A DNA stretch of 64,000 nt from Paenibacillus caseinilyticus (GTDB lineage: Bacteria > Bacillota > Bacilli > Paenibacillales > NBRC-103111): positions 620,001 through 684,000 of the forward strand of contig NZ_JAQAGY010000001.1 of assembly GCF_027533645.1 (NCBI RefSeq). Reading direction: 5' to 3'. The notes below the pieces were generated by a model that saw nothing but the letters and a program-made list of their open reading frames with translations, did no database searches and had not been told where the DNA came from. Positions 1 to 9,100 of the stretch are shown here, in pieces (the stretch's first letter is position 1; each line of letters begins with the position of its first letter). Both the position numbers and the translations under genes were made by a program.

Positions 1-458
1 GCCTGATCGACTGCCATCGGCGTCAATACGGGGAATACGATCTCATGGTAATATTCATCCATGGCTTTGCGCTGCGTAGCATTGAGTTCATCATAACTGG
101 TCAGAAGAATCCCTTCCCGGGCCAGCTGCCTCATAATCTCCCGGTGGGTCCTGTACAATTCGGCCACCATCTTCGCCGACCGTTTCATCACGCGCTTGAA
201 CAGCCCTGCCGGCGTATAGCCTGTGAAGTCTTTTTTGGTATAGCCTGCTTTGATCTGGTCCACGATCCCGGCAACCCGGACACTCATAAACTCATCCAAA
301 TTCGATGAAACGATAGACAGAAACTTGACTCTCTCCAGCAGCGGCGTAGTAGGATCCTGTGCTTCCTCCAGCACGCGCCAGTTGAATTCCACCCAGCTCA
401 AATCTCGGTTCAAATAATGGTTGGCGGCAGCCGCCTCACGAGCAGCAGTTTCCTTCAT
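1..458 (-). CDS. ppk: Polyphosphate kinase, N-terminal part (runs off the window)
   Basis: The reading frame is open from an ATG at 458 to the left window edge and gives about 152 residues. It starts with the typical Ppk1 N-domain: LNRDLSWVEFNWRVLEEA near residue 16, then PLLERVKFLSIVSSNLDEF. Ppk1 makes inorganic polyphosphate reversibly from ATP; the catalytic histidines lie in the missing part. A GGAGG sits 11 bases before this ATG. A second in-frame ATG at 476 overlaps that GGAGG and is less likely. The upstream region holds 11-base-spaced TTTACA repeats resembling a PhoP box, which fits phosphate-starvation control. Family assignment is firm; the regulation is inferred. Confidence 0.9.
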   Translation of the reverse strand, partial: MKETAAREAAAANHYLNRDLSWVEFNWRVLEEAQDPTTPLLERVKFLSIVSSNLDEFMSVRVAGIVDQIKAGYTKKDFTGYTPAGLFKRVMKRSAKMVAELYRTHREIMRQLAREGILLTSYDELNATQRKAMDEYYHEIVFPVLTPMAVDQ

Positions 459-531
459 AGTGACCCAAACCTCCATGGCAATTCGCGGTATTCTATCCTT
501 TTTTTCAACTCTTTTCATCGTAATTCGACAT

Positions 532-570
532 TGTTAAGAGAACATCGGGGTTTTGTAAATTTTATGTAAA
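532..570 (-). promoter_or_regulatory. PhoP-box-like direct repeats upstream of ppk
   Basis: On the minus strand TTTACA occurs at 570-565 and 559-554, and TTAACA at 537-532. All three starts fall on one 11-base grid (570, 559, 537), with only the 548 position not matching. Bacillus PhoP boxes are TT(A/C/T)ACA repeats with about 5-base spacing, so this matches three of four units. The repeats point toward ppk and end about 75 bases before its start codon. Confidence 0.5.
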
Positions 571-607
571 GAAAGACAAACTTCAGACATGATTTATTTA
601 AAAATTC

Positions 608-1045
608 TTAACAATACGTAGAAGTCCTGATGAGTTCGTATAAATCCGGCGCTTCCTTATCAATACGCGTCGGCCGCCAGTCCCGGTTAACCCATACATG
701 CTTCGTCTCCCCGGTAACAAGCAGCTCTTCTCCGCGCTTGATCTCGCAGGCAAACGTGAGGCGCAGATTCGAGTATGCGCTGACCCGCACCCGGATGGTA
801 ATCCAGTCGTCATACTTGGCGGGAAGACGGAACTTGAGCTCCGCATCCGTCAAGGGCAGCAGCAGTCCTCTGTCTTCCAGCGCATGATAGGGCATGCCCA
901 GACTTCGGATCATCTCCGTGCGTCCAATCTCGAACCAGGTGAGATAATTGGCGTGATACACTACGCCCATTTGATCGGTTTCTTCGTACCGTACGCGGAC
1001 TTCATAGGTAAACCACGGCAGCTGGTCTGCCTTTTCTGTTCCCAA
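608..1045 (-). CDS. Acyl-CoA thioesterase, YbgC/4-hydroxybenzoyl-CoA thioesterase family
   Basis: This 145-residue protein is a single hotdog domain. Residues 13-45 hold the family signature (YEVRVRYEETDQMGVVYHANY), in which the Asp/Gln before MGVVYHANY form the active site of YbgC-type enzymes. It would hydrolyse an acyl-CoA thioester; the natural substrate cannot be read from sequence. The start is a TTG at 1045, preceded by AAGAAGG ten bases upstream; no ATG is in frame nearby. It lies between ppk and the pyk terminator on the same strand and is probably its own transcription unit, given gaps of 149 and 281 bases to its neighbours. Confidence 0.85.
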   Translation of the reverse strand: MGTEKADQLPWFTYEVRVRYEETDQMGVVYHANYLTWFEIGRTEMIRSLGMPYHALEDRGLLLPLTDAELKFRLPAKYDDWITIRVRVSAYSNLRLTFACEIKRGEELLVTGETKHVWVNRDWRPTRIDKEAPDLYELIRTSTYC

Positions 1046-1270
1046 CTTCTCCAGACCTTCTTTCGTTTGTTTCTGTTGTAAGTCCTAGCCAGGCCGCCTC
1101 CCGCTTCCCCAGGCGGCACCCGTCCTCTATTACCCGTACACGGTTGAAGCGTACCTCTTCCCCAGGCAAGAATATGAGGCTTTACCTTATTTTAATGGAT
1201 AAAGCAGGAAAGTAGCAAAAACAAATGGGACTCCCGTCCCTGATTTACATTTCCTTTACATGAATATGAC

Positions 1271-1309
1271 GGGACAAAAAGAAAAGCGAAACCGGAATCA
1301 GTTTCGCTT
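1271..1309 (-). terminator. Rho-independent terminator of the acc-pyk operon
   Basis: A perfect 9-base stem (AAGCGAAAC at 1284-1292 with GTTTCGCTT at 1301-1309) is followed, reading on the minus strand, by TTCTTTTTG. It starts 18 bases after the pyk stop codon. Confidence 0.85.
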
Positions 1310-1326
1310 ATGGAACAGCTATGGGA

Positions 1327-3084
1327 TTACAGAACGCGGGCGCGGCCGGAGTAGATGACGCCCACTTCCGGATACAAGGTCACTTCCGCATTGTCTTTGA
1401 GAATCTCAAGCGCATTCTCGACGCCGACGATGACCGGCTTGCTCAGGGAGATGCCTACCACCGCCGCGTGGGAAGTGATCCCGCCGGTTTCGGTAATGAC
1501 GGCTGCCGCTTTCTCGAACGCAGGCATATAGTCCTTGTCCGTCGTCAGGGTGACGAGGATGCAGCCCTCGGATGTCTTGGCGACGGCTTCTTCGGCCGTA
1601 CGGGCCGTTACAACCTTGCCTGTAGCGATTTGGGTGCCGATGCCTTGGCCCTTGGCAATCATCTCGCCGATCTGATGAACCTTGATGAGGTTCGTAGTTC
1701 CGGAGCGGCCTACCGGTACGCCTGCTGTAATGATAACGAGATCGCCGAGGGAAACCAGACCCGCTTTGAGGCTCGTGTCTACCGCGTGCTCGAACAGCTG
1801 GTCCGTAGACGTGCACATTTCGCCTTTGATCGGTACCACGCCCCATACGAGGGACAGACGGCGCAGCACTCTCTCATCCGGCGTCACGGCAATGATCGGC
1901 GCCTTCGGACGGTACTTGGACACCATGCGGGCCGTATAGCCGCTCTCGGTAGCCGTCAGGATCGCCTTCGCGTCCAGATCCAGCGCGGAGTTCGCCACAG
2001 CTTGGGAGATCGCTTCCGTGACCGTCGTCTGCTGGGCGTTGCTCTGGCGGATGAAGATCTCGCGGTGCTCGAGAGCCGACTCGGCACGCTCGGCGATACG
2101 GGCCATCGTCTGCACGGACTCTACCGGGTATTTGCCGGCAGCCGTCTCACCGGACAGCATGACCGCATCGGTGCCGTCGAAAATGGCATTCGCCACGTCG
2201 CTCGCTTCCGCACGGGTCGGACGCGGGTTGCGCTGCATGGAATCGAGCATCATCGTAGCCGTAATAACCGGCTTGCCCGCCTGGTTACACTTCTTGATCA
2301 TCGCCTTCTGCACGATCGGCACATCTTCGGCCGGAATCTCCACGCCGAGGTCGCCGCGCGCTACCATCAGACCGTCGGACACTTCAAGAATCTCGTCGAG
2401 GTTCTCTACGCCTTCCTGGTTCTCGATCTTCGAGATGATCTGGATGTGTTTGGCATTGTGGCGCTCCAGGATCTCGCGGATTTCGATCACGTCGCTCGCC
2501 TTCCGGACGAACGAGGCTGCGATGAAGTCCACGCCCTGCTGGATACCGAAGATGATGTCATTGGCATCCTTATCGGTAATGCCCGGCAGGTTGATCTTCA
2601 CGCCCGGCACGTTAACGCCCTTCTTGCCGCCGAGCAGACCGCCGTTCTTGATGCGGCAGACGATGTCCGTTCCGCGGATGTCTTCGACTGTCAAGCCGAT
2701 CAGACCGTCATCGATCAGGATCGTGGAACCGATGCGCACATCTTTGTACAGATCTCTGTAAGTAATGTACACGCGCTCGGCATCGCCGATGATTTCTTCT
2801 GTCGTCAGGGTGATCAGGTTGTCCTGTACGAGCTCGACTTTCTGATCGTCCTTCAGTTTGCCTGTGCGAATTTCCGGACCTTTGGTATCGAGCAGAATCG
2901 CAACGCTCTTGCCGAGCTCCTGGCAGGCTTCACGGACATTCTTGATCCGGTTGCCGTGCTCTTCGAAGTCCCCGTGGGAGAAATTGAGACGGGCTACATT
3001 CATCCCAGCATTGATGAGTTTCTTGAACATGTCGAGCGATTCGCTGACGGGTCCGATCGTACAGACAATTTTGGTTTTACGCAT
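1327..3084 (-). CDS. pyk: Pyruvate kinase with C-terminal PEP-utiliser-like domain
   Basis: This 585-residue enzyme converts phosphoenolpyruvate and ADP to pyruvate and ATP in glycolysis. It opens with [11 protein letters not shown], carries the metal/PEP-binding [12 protein letters not shown] near residue 240 and the TATMMLDSM helix, and has the regulatory domain after about 350. It is longer than the 470-residue E. coli form because of a C-terminal swivelling domain with [11 protein letters not shown] near 535, as in Bacillus/Geobacillus pyruvate kinase. Its ATG overlaps the last 8 bases of accA, so translation is coupled, and AGGAGGG precedes it. pfkA, which sits between accA and pyk in Bacillus subtilis, is absent here. 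Confidence 0.97.
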   Translation of the reverse strand: MRKTKIVCTIGPVSESLDMFKKLINAGMNVARLNFSHGDFEEHGNRIKNVREACQELGKSVAILLDTKGPEIRTGKLKDDQKVELVQDNLITLTTEEIIGDAERVYITYRDLYKDVRIGSTILIDDGLIGLTVEDIRGTDIVCRIKNGGLLGGKKGVNVPGVKINLPGITDKDANDIIFGIQQGVDFIAASFVRKASDVIEIREILERHNAKHIQIISKIENQEGVENLDEILEVSDGLMVARGDLGVEIPAEDVPIVQKAMIKKCNQAGKPVITATMMLDSMQRNPRPTRAEASDVANAIFDGTDAVMLSGETAAGKYPVESVQTMARIAERAESALEHREIFIRQSNAQQTTVTEAISQAVANSALDLDAKAILTATESGYTARMVSKYRPKAPIIAVTPDERVLRRLSLVWGVVPIKGEMCTSTDQLFEHAVDTSLKAGLVSLGDLVIITAGVPVGRSGTTNLIKVHQIGEMIAKGQGIGTQIATGKVVTARTAEEAVAKTSEGCILVTLTTDKDYMPAFEKAAAVITETGGITSHAAVVGISLSKPVIVGVENALEILKDNAEVTLYPEVGVIYSGRARVL

Positions 3085-4057
3085 GATTAGGGTTACCCTC
3101 CTGAATGGTTGTGAATCGGCCTATGTTTCTGAACTTGTTGTAACGGTCTTCCATTAACTCTTGCTCCGACAGGGCCATGAGCTCCTGCAGCGCGCTCCAG
3201 AGCGTCGCCTTGATGGATTCCGCCTGTGCGCCCAGGTCCCGGTGGGCTCCGCCCTTGGGTTCCGTAATAATGCCGTCGATGACCCCGAGCTTTAAGATTT
3301 CATCCGCGGTAATCTTCATGGCCTCGGCCGCTTCCATGGACTTGGACGCGTCTTTGTACAGAATGGAAGCCGCGCCCTCCGGCGAAATGACGGAGTAGAT
3401 CGCGTTCTCCAGCATGAAGACCCGGTTGCCAACGCCCAGAGCCAAGGCTCCGCCGCTGCCGCCCTCCCCGATGACGACACAAAGGATCGGCACGCGCATG
3501 GCCGCCATCTCCATCAGATTCCGGGCGATCGCTTCGCCCTGGCCGCGTTCTTCTGCCGCATTGCCGGGGAACGCGCCTTTGGTATCGATGAAGGTGATGA
3601 TCGGACGCCGGAACTTGTCCGCCTGCTTCATCAGACGAAGCGCTTTACGGAAGCCCTCCGGGTGCGGGCAGCCAAAATGCCTAGCAATGTTATCCTTAGT
3701 ATCTTTCCCTTTTTGGTGGCCGACAACCGTCACCGGGATTCCGTTGAAACGGGCAATACCGCCTACGATGGCGAGGTCGTCCCCATACAGGCGGTCTCCG
3801 TGGAGTTCCATGAAATCGGTAAAGAGGTGTTGGATATAATCCAGTGTCGTCGGCCGCTGCGGATGGCGGGCCACCTGCATCTTGTGCTTGGTGGACATGC
3901 CGGCATACAGCTCCGACTCCAGCTGATGCAGCCGCTGCTCCAGACGCGCAATCTCATCGGAGAAATCGATTTGCTTATCGCTGCTGAACTTGCGGAGCTC
4001 TTCGATTTTGGCCCGAAGCTCCACAAGCGGCTGCTCAAAGGGCATTTCACTTGCCAT
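3077..4057 (-). CDS. accA: Acetyl-CoA carboxylase carboxyltransferase subunit alpha
   Basis: This is the alpha subunit of the carboxyltransferase that moves the carboxyl group from biotin carrier protein to acetyl-CoA, the first committed step of fatty acid synthesis. The 326-residue product begins with a coiled helical region ([16 protein letters not shown]) and has the crotonase-like core with [11 protein letters not shown] near 130 and [14 protein letters not shown] near 210. The ATG at 4057 is chosen because AAAGGAGG lies 9 bases upstream; an in-frame start at 4090 lacks such a site. It overlaps the end of accD by 11 bases and the start of pyk by 8. Confidence 0.96.
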   Translation of the reverse strand: MASEMPFEQPLVELRAKIEELRKFSSDKQIDFSDEIARLEQRLHQLESELYAGMSTKHKMQVARHPQRPTTLDYIQHLFTDFMELHGDRLYGDDLAIVGGIARFNGIPVTVVGHQKGKDTKDNIARHFGCPHPEGFRKALRLMKQADKFRRPIITFIDTKGAFPGNAAEERGQGEAIARNLMEMAAMRVPILCVVIGEGGSGGALALGVGNRVFMLENAIYSVISPEGAASILYKDASKSMEAAEAMKITADEILKLGVIDGIITEPKGGAHRDLGAQAESIKATLWSALQELMALSEQELMEDRYNKFRNIGRFTTIQEGNPNHA

Positions 4058-4973
4058 GAACGATTTCCTCCTTTGGGGTGTGCATGCCAAGAAGACGGGT
4101 CAGCGTGCTGCGCAGCTCCTTGCGGTGGGACACGACGTCCACCTGCCCGTGCTTGAGGTTAAACTCCGATGTCTGGAAGTTGTCCGGCAGCTTCTGTTTG
4201 ATCGTCTGCTCGATGACCCGGCGTCCCGTGAATCCGAACGCAGCTCCGGGCTCGGCCACAATATAATCTCCAAGCATAGCGAAGCTGGCGGACACCCCGC
4301 CGAACGTCGGATCGGTAATGACCGACACATACAGCCCGCCCTGCTCGTTCAGCCTGGCAATGGCTGCAGAGGTCTTCGCCATCTGCATGAGACTGAGGAT
4401 GCTCTCCTGCATTCTGGCGCCGCCGGAAGTCGAGAAGATGATCAAGGGAAGCCCTTTCTCCATGGCCTTCTCCACGGCATTGGCTACTTTCTCGCCGACT
4501 ACGGAACCGAGCGATCCGCCCATGAAGTCGAAGCTCATAACGGCCACAACCACCGGATAGCCTCCGATGCTGCCTTCGCCCGTGATGACCGCATCCTGCA
4601 TGCCGGTGGACTCCACCGCTTTTGCATACTTCTTGCCGTAATCCGGGAAACCGAGCGGATCTTCCGATGACATCTCCGCATCATACTCTACGAACATGCC
4701 TTCGTCCATCGTCATCTGGATGCGTTCCACCGCACTCAGCTTGTAATGGTAGTCACAGGACGTGCAGACCTTCAGGTTTTTGTCGAGCTCCTTGTTGTAC
4801 TGAATCGTCCCGCACCTCGGGCATTTGTTCATAAGGCCTTCGGGGATTTCCCGCCGCGGCCTCTCTTCCGGAATATCAATAGCTCCATCCATTACCCGGT
4901 TCTGGGCAGGCCTGTCCGTCGTAGGGACGGTGGCGTATTTTCTCTTCTTCTGAAACAAGTCTTTAAATTGCAC
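4047..4973 (-). CDS. accD: Acetyl-CoA carboxylase carboxyltransferase subunit beta
   Basis: This is the zinc-containing beta partner of AccA. The 308-residue product has an N-terminal four-cysteine zinc ribbon (CPRCG and CTSCDYHY, residues about 51-74) and the carboxyltransferase core with [23 protein letters not shown] near 135-155 and a GGARMQES motif. The start is GTG at 4973 with GAGGTG just upstream. It is the second gene of an operon with the small ORF before it (53-base gap) and accA and pyk after it, coupling lipid synthesis to the enzyme that supplies pyruvate. Confidence 0.96.
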   Translation of the reverse strand: MQFKDLFQKKRKYATVPTTDRPAQNRVMDGAIDIPEERPRREIPEGLMNKCPRCGTIQYNKELDKNLKVCTSCDYHYKLSAVERIQMTMDEGMFVEYDAEMSSEDPLGFPDYGKKYAKAVESTGMQDAVITGEGSIGGYPVVVAVMSFDFMGGSLGSVVGEKVANAVEKAMEKGLPLIIFSTSGGARMQESILSLMQMAKTSAAIARLNEQGGLYVSVITDPTFGGVSASFAMLGDYIVAEPGAAFGFTGRRVIEQTIKQKLPDNFQTSEFNLKHGQVDVVSHRKELRSTLTRLLGMHTPKEEIVHGK

Positions 4974-5026
4974 GACTACACCTCGCTTGCGGTTTGCTTC
5001 TCATTCCCTTGACACACCGCTTATCC

Positions 5027-5218
5027 TTAAGATCTATGCAGAATAGAGTTCAGTACCTCTTGAACTTCTTCCAGTTCACCTTCGGGAACGACGATCTCGA
5101 ATTGGTTCTTCGTCATGTTGATTGCTCGCACTTGTACAAGAAAGCCCTCATCCGTTAGTCTTTGCTTGATCTTGTCAGCAATTTTGGCGGTCGGAGCGAT
5201 ATAGATTACCGTCCACAT
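5027..5218 (-). CDS. Conserved-looking 63-residue protein ahead of accD
   Basis: The product starts MWTVIYIAPTAKIADKIKQR and alternates predicted strands and helices (strand, helix, strand, strand, helix), suggesting a small ferredoxin-like or ACT-like alpha/beta fold. It has no signal peptide, cysteines or catalytic motif that I recognise. Its place as first gene of the accDA-pyk operon, 53 bases before accD, suggests a link to acetyl-CoA carboxylase or its control, but that is inference from position only. Confidence 0.7.
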   Translation of the reverse strand: MWTVIYIAPTAKIADKIKQRLTDEGFLVQVRAINMTKNQFEIVVPEGELEEVQEVLNSILHRS

Positions 5219-5285
5219 GAAAAAAGACCCTCCCCCGGGATAAACGAATTCGCCAACAAGCTCAAGGTCAGGCGCGTTTATCTAG

Positions 5286-5336
5286 GTGATCCAGGGGCCG
5301 CTAGAACGCACCCGCCGCACATGCTGCCTGGATCAC
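5286..5336 (-). promoter_or_regulatory. 10-base inverted repeat in the leader of the acc-pyk operon
   Basis: GTGATCCAGG at 5286-5295 is exactly complementary to CCTGGATCAC at 5327-5336, with 31 bases between. It falls between the candidate promoter at 5352-5381 and the first gene and has no U-run after it, so it is not a terminator. It could be an operator or a structured leader. Confidence 0.45.
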
Positions 5337-5351
5337 GAACATAATGGAATA

Positions 5352-5381
5352 ATGATATCATAACTCCACTTTTTCCCGCAA
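5352..5381 (-). promoter_or_regulatory. Candidate SigA promoter of the acc-pyk operon
   Basis: On the minus strand TTGCGG (5381-5376) and TATCAT (5357-5352) are 18 bases apart. Transcription would start about 130 bases before the first gene, just upstream of the inverted repeat at 5286-5336. Confidence 0.4.
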
Positions 5382-5449
5382 CCGAGGGGGGTCTTTCGGC
5401 AGGTGCTCATTTCCTTTGACAATCAGCGTTTTTTCGGCAAAATCAGACC

Positions 5450-5944
5450 TCACCCGCCGCCTCCCCGAACATCCAGATCGTCCTGCTGGCGGTGGGCAAT
5501 CCGCGCCGACGCTGCGGCGGCAAGCCCTGCGACCAGGTCATCAAGGAACACATGGATGCCTGTCGAATGATCGTTGAGCTCCCGAATAATCCCGATTTTT
5601 TTCTTATCCAAATAGCCGAAGCTAGTGAGTCCGATCATTCCGTAGACGTGCACGATGCCGAGCGCGAGCGTCTCGTCCACACCGTACAGGGAGGCGTCCG
5701 TCTCCAGGAGCCCCTGCAGCGGCTGCGGCAGCAGCTTCTTCTCCGCAAGCTCATCGAGCGCAATCCCCGTATAGAGCACGTACTGTACTTCGCGTTTTTG
5801 GAGAACCGTCAGAACGCTGTCGACGCAGGCCTGCTTGGACAAGGCCGGGTTGTAGGGCAGCTGGAGCTGGTGAACGATCTCGGCGATGCTGTCTATCGTG
5901 ACGCCACGCTTCTCCAAGCATTCGATAATGGGTTCTTTGGTCAT
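5450..5944 (-). CDS. Phosphatidylglycerophosphatase A family protein (YutG-like)
   Basis: From the ATG at 5944 (GGAGGAGG 8 bases upstream) the protein has 164 residues, the usual size of PgpA-type proteins. A conserved mid-region runs LYGVDETLALGIVHVYGMIGLTSFGYLDK, and a C-terminal helix has NDHSTGIHVFLDDLVAGLAAA, typical of the Bacillus YutG subgroup. E. coli PgpA removes phosphate from phosphatidylglycerophosphate; the short soluble-looking Gram-positive members are only presumed to do so. It stands alone between dnaE and the acc operon. Confidence 0.75.
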   Translation of the reverse strand: MTKEPIIECLEKRGVTIDSIAEIVHQLQLPYNPALSKQACVDSVLTVLQKREVQYVLYTGIALDELAEKKLLPQPLQGLLETDASLYGVDETLALGIVHVYGMIGLTSFGYLDKKKIGIIRELNDHSTGIHVFLDDLVAGLAAAASARIAHRQQDDLDVRGGGG

Positions 5945-6185
5945 TAAAAACGCCTCCTCCGGGTTCCATTCGCAACACGCGCAGCGCCATCCACCGGCTG
6001 CTTGCACCGGTTCTTCGTACGGGTTACTAAATGTATGCGGAGAAGGCAGGGGTTATTTCCGAATTTACTTAAATAACAACATCCGATGGAGCCCCCACGA
6101 CCGCGACGAATTTACAAAAACAATAAACTAGTCCAGGACCACAGACGGCAGACCTAAGCGCATCGCCGCAAAACCGTAAGAACGC

Positions 6186-9100
6186 TTATTTGACTCGGAC
6201 GCTTTCTTGGCCAAGCAGCTCTTCGATGCGTCCGAACAGTTCGGGCGACGGCTTCACCTGATATTGGTCGCTGAGGCCGAGCGTCTTCTGGCTCTGCTCG
6301 TAGTACAGCACCACCGGGAGGGGACCGCCGTGTTCGGTAATGAGCCGCTTGAGCTCGGCGAGGACTGCCGGCTCTTCATGCTTCGGCGAGATGCGCACGT
6401 ATACGCGCTGCACCGCCGCCGTACGGGCAGCCGCTGCCGGGGCGCCGCCTGACGGCCGGGATGCCGGCGGCGGGGCGGCCCGCCGGCCGGGCGCCGGCCC
6501 GCCCGCTGCGGCGGACGCGGGCTGCGCGCTCCGGACGGCGCTCCCGCCCGGGGCCGCCTGCGCGGCATCGCCTGCGGGAGCGGGCGGGCCCGGACGGGCG
6601 CCAGCGCCGCGGGAGGCCGCAGGCGCCGCTCCGGCACGCCCGCCGGCCTGGGGCGCTCCGCCCGCCGGCCGGCCTGTGCCCGCGCCCCGGCCATACCCGC
6701 CGGGCGCCGGCTTCACGGCCTTCTGCTCAAGCTGCGGATCGTCCAGCGCGACCACCTGGTCCGCGAGCAGCTTGAAGTCTTCGTCGCCGAGCTGCAGCTT
6801 CGCCAAGACGAGTACCGGGCGGCCCTTCTGGACGACCGGAGCGCACCGCTTCCACACTTCGGGGAAGAGGACGACTTCGGCCTTGCCGACCCGGTCCTCG
6901 AGTTCCATGAAGGCCATCGGCAGGCCTTTCTTCGTTACGATCGTCTTGCTGCTGATGACCAGCCCCGACACCTTGACGTCGCTGCCGTCGGAGTACTGGG
7001 GCAGCTGCGCCAGCGAATCGGGCTCGAGCCTGCGCAGCACCTCCTCGAAGTCGTCAAGGGGACTGCCCGAGATGTATAGACCGAGCAGCTCCCGCTCGAG
7101 CTCGAGCTTCTGCGTCATGGAATAAGGCGCCACCACGGGATATTCCACCTCCCAGGACACTTCCTCCACGAACCCGTCGAGCACGAGCTGCAGGTCATCG
7201 CGGTCCTTGCGCCACTTGACGGCGGCGTCCACCGCGTCTTCCAGCATGGCCAGCAACTGGGAACGGTGTCCCGGCAGCGAGTCCAGCGCGCCCGCCTGGA
7301 CGAGCGACTCCAGCACCCGCTTGTTGCACACCCGAAGGTCGACCCGCCGGCAGAAGTCGATCAGACTCTGGTACGGGCCGGACTGCCGCTCCTTGATGAT
7401 CGACTCGATCGCATTCGTGCCGACGTTCTTGATCGCGGCGAGGCCGAAGCGGATGGATCCGCAGCCGGAGTCTGCGGCCGGAGGCGAATCCGGGTCCGCC
7501 GGTCCGCCGCCGGCGGTCTCCCTGCCGGAGCCCACAGGCGTGAAGAGCACGCCGCTCTGATTGACGTCCGGCCCGAGCACGGCGATGCCCATCTTGCGGC
7601 AGTCGTCCGAATACTCGGCGACCTTGTGATGGCTGCCCGTCACGGCCGCCAGCATCGAAGCCATGAAGTCGACCGGGTAGTGCGCCTTGAGGTAGGCCGT
7701 CTGGAACGCAAGCACGCCATAGGCCGTCGCATGAGCCCGCGGGAAGCCGTAATCGGCGAAGCGCACGATCATGTCGTACACCTTATTCGCCTCGTCCTCG
7801 CTGTAGCCTTGGCCCCGGCTGCCTTCCACGAAGTGGGCGCGCTCCTCATCGAGCACCTCCCGCTTCTTCTTCGACACCGCCCGGCGCAGCAGGTCCGCTT
7901 CGCCAAGCGAGAAGCCCGCCATGAGAGAGGCGATCTGCATGATCTGCTCCTGGTAGACGATAATCCCGTACGTATCCTTCAGGATCGGCTCCAGCACCGG
8001 ATGGGGATATTCCACTTCAAGCTGGCCGTGCTTGCACTGGATATACTTCGGGATAAACTCCATCGGACCCGGCCGGTACAAGGCCAGCACGGAGATGATG
8101 TCTTCGAACCCCGTCGGCCGCAGATCCTTCAGCACCCGGCGCATGCCCGGCGACTCGAGCTGGAACACGCCGGTCGTATCGCCCCGTCCGAGCATCTCAT
8201 AGGTGTGCGGATCCTCCATCGACACCGTTTTCCAATCGATGGTCCGCCCCGTCCGCTCCCGGATCCACTCGAGGGAACGCTCGATGATCGACAGGGTGCG
8301 CAGCCCGAGGAAGTCCATCTTGAGCAGGCCGATCGACTCCAGGTGCTCCATCGGATACTGGGTGAGCGCCGTCTGCTCCCCCCCCTCTTGCAGGGGCACA
8401 TACTGCGTCAGCGGCTCCCGCGAGATAATGACGCCCGCGGCGTGCGTAGAGGCGTGACGCGGCATGCCTTCCACCTTCATCGCCATCTCGAGCAGCTCCG
8501 CCGTCTTCGGCTGCTTATCCGCCAGCGCCTTCAGCTCCGGCGAGGCGCGCAGCGCAGCCTCGAGCGTCATGCCGAGCTGGCCGGGAATGAGCTTCGCCGC
8601 TTTGTCCACGTCGTTATACGGCAGGTTCAGCGCCCGGCCCACGTCCCGCACCGCCGCCTTGGCGGCCATCGTACCGAAGGTGATGATCTGCGCGACACGG
8701 TCGCGGCCGTATTTGCGCACGACATAGTCGATCACCTCGTCACGGCGCAGGTCGCTGAAGTCGATATCGATATCGGGCATCGACACCCGGTCCGGATTCA
8801 GGAACCGCTCGAAGAGCAGGTTGTACCGGATCGGATCGACGTCGGTGATCTTCAGCACGTAAGCGACAAGGCTCCCCGCCGACGAGCCCCGGCCCGGTCC
8901 CGTCACGATCCCTTCCTCATGGGCGAAGCGGATGAAGTCCCACACGATCAGAAAATAATCCGAATACCCCATCCGCTCAATCACGCCGAGCTCGTATTGG
9001 AGCCGTTCTTCCACTCCCCTGCGCCAGGCTTCGTCCTCCCACTCTTCGAGCGCCGCGTAGCGCTCCTGCAGGCCGGCCCGGCACAGCTGGGCGAGGTAGT

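Noticed and set aside
1321-3090. A 589-codon plus-strand frame opposite pyk
   Set aside because: It is the mirror of the pyk gene; its translation is rich in Arg, His and Asp with no domain, while the minus strand is a perfect pyruvate kinase.
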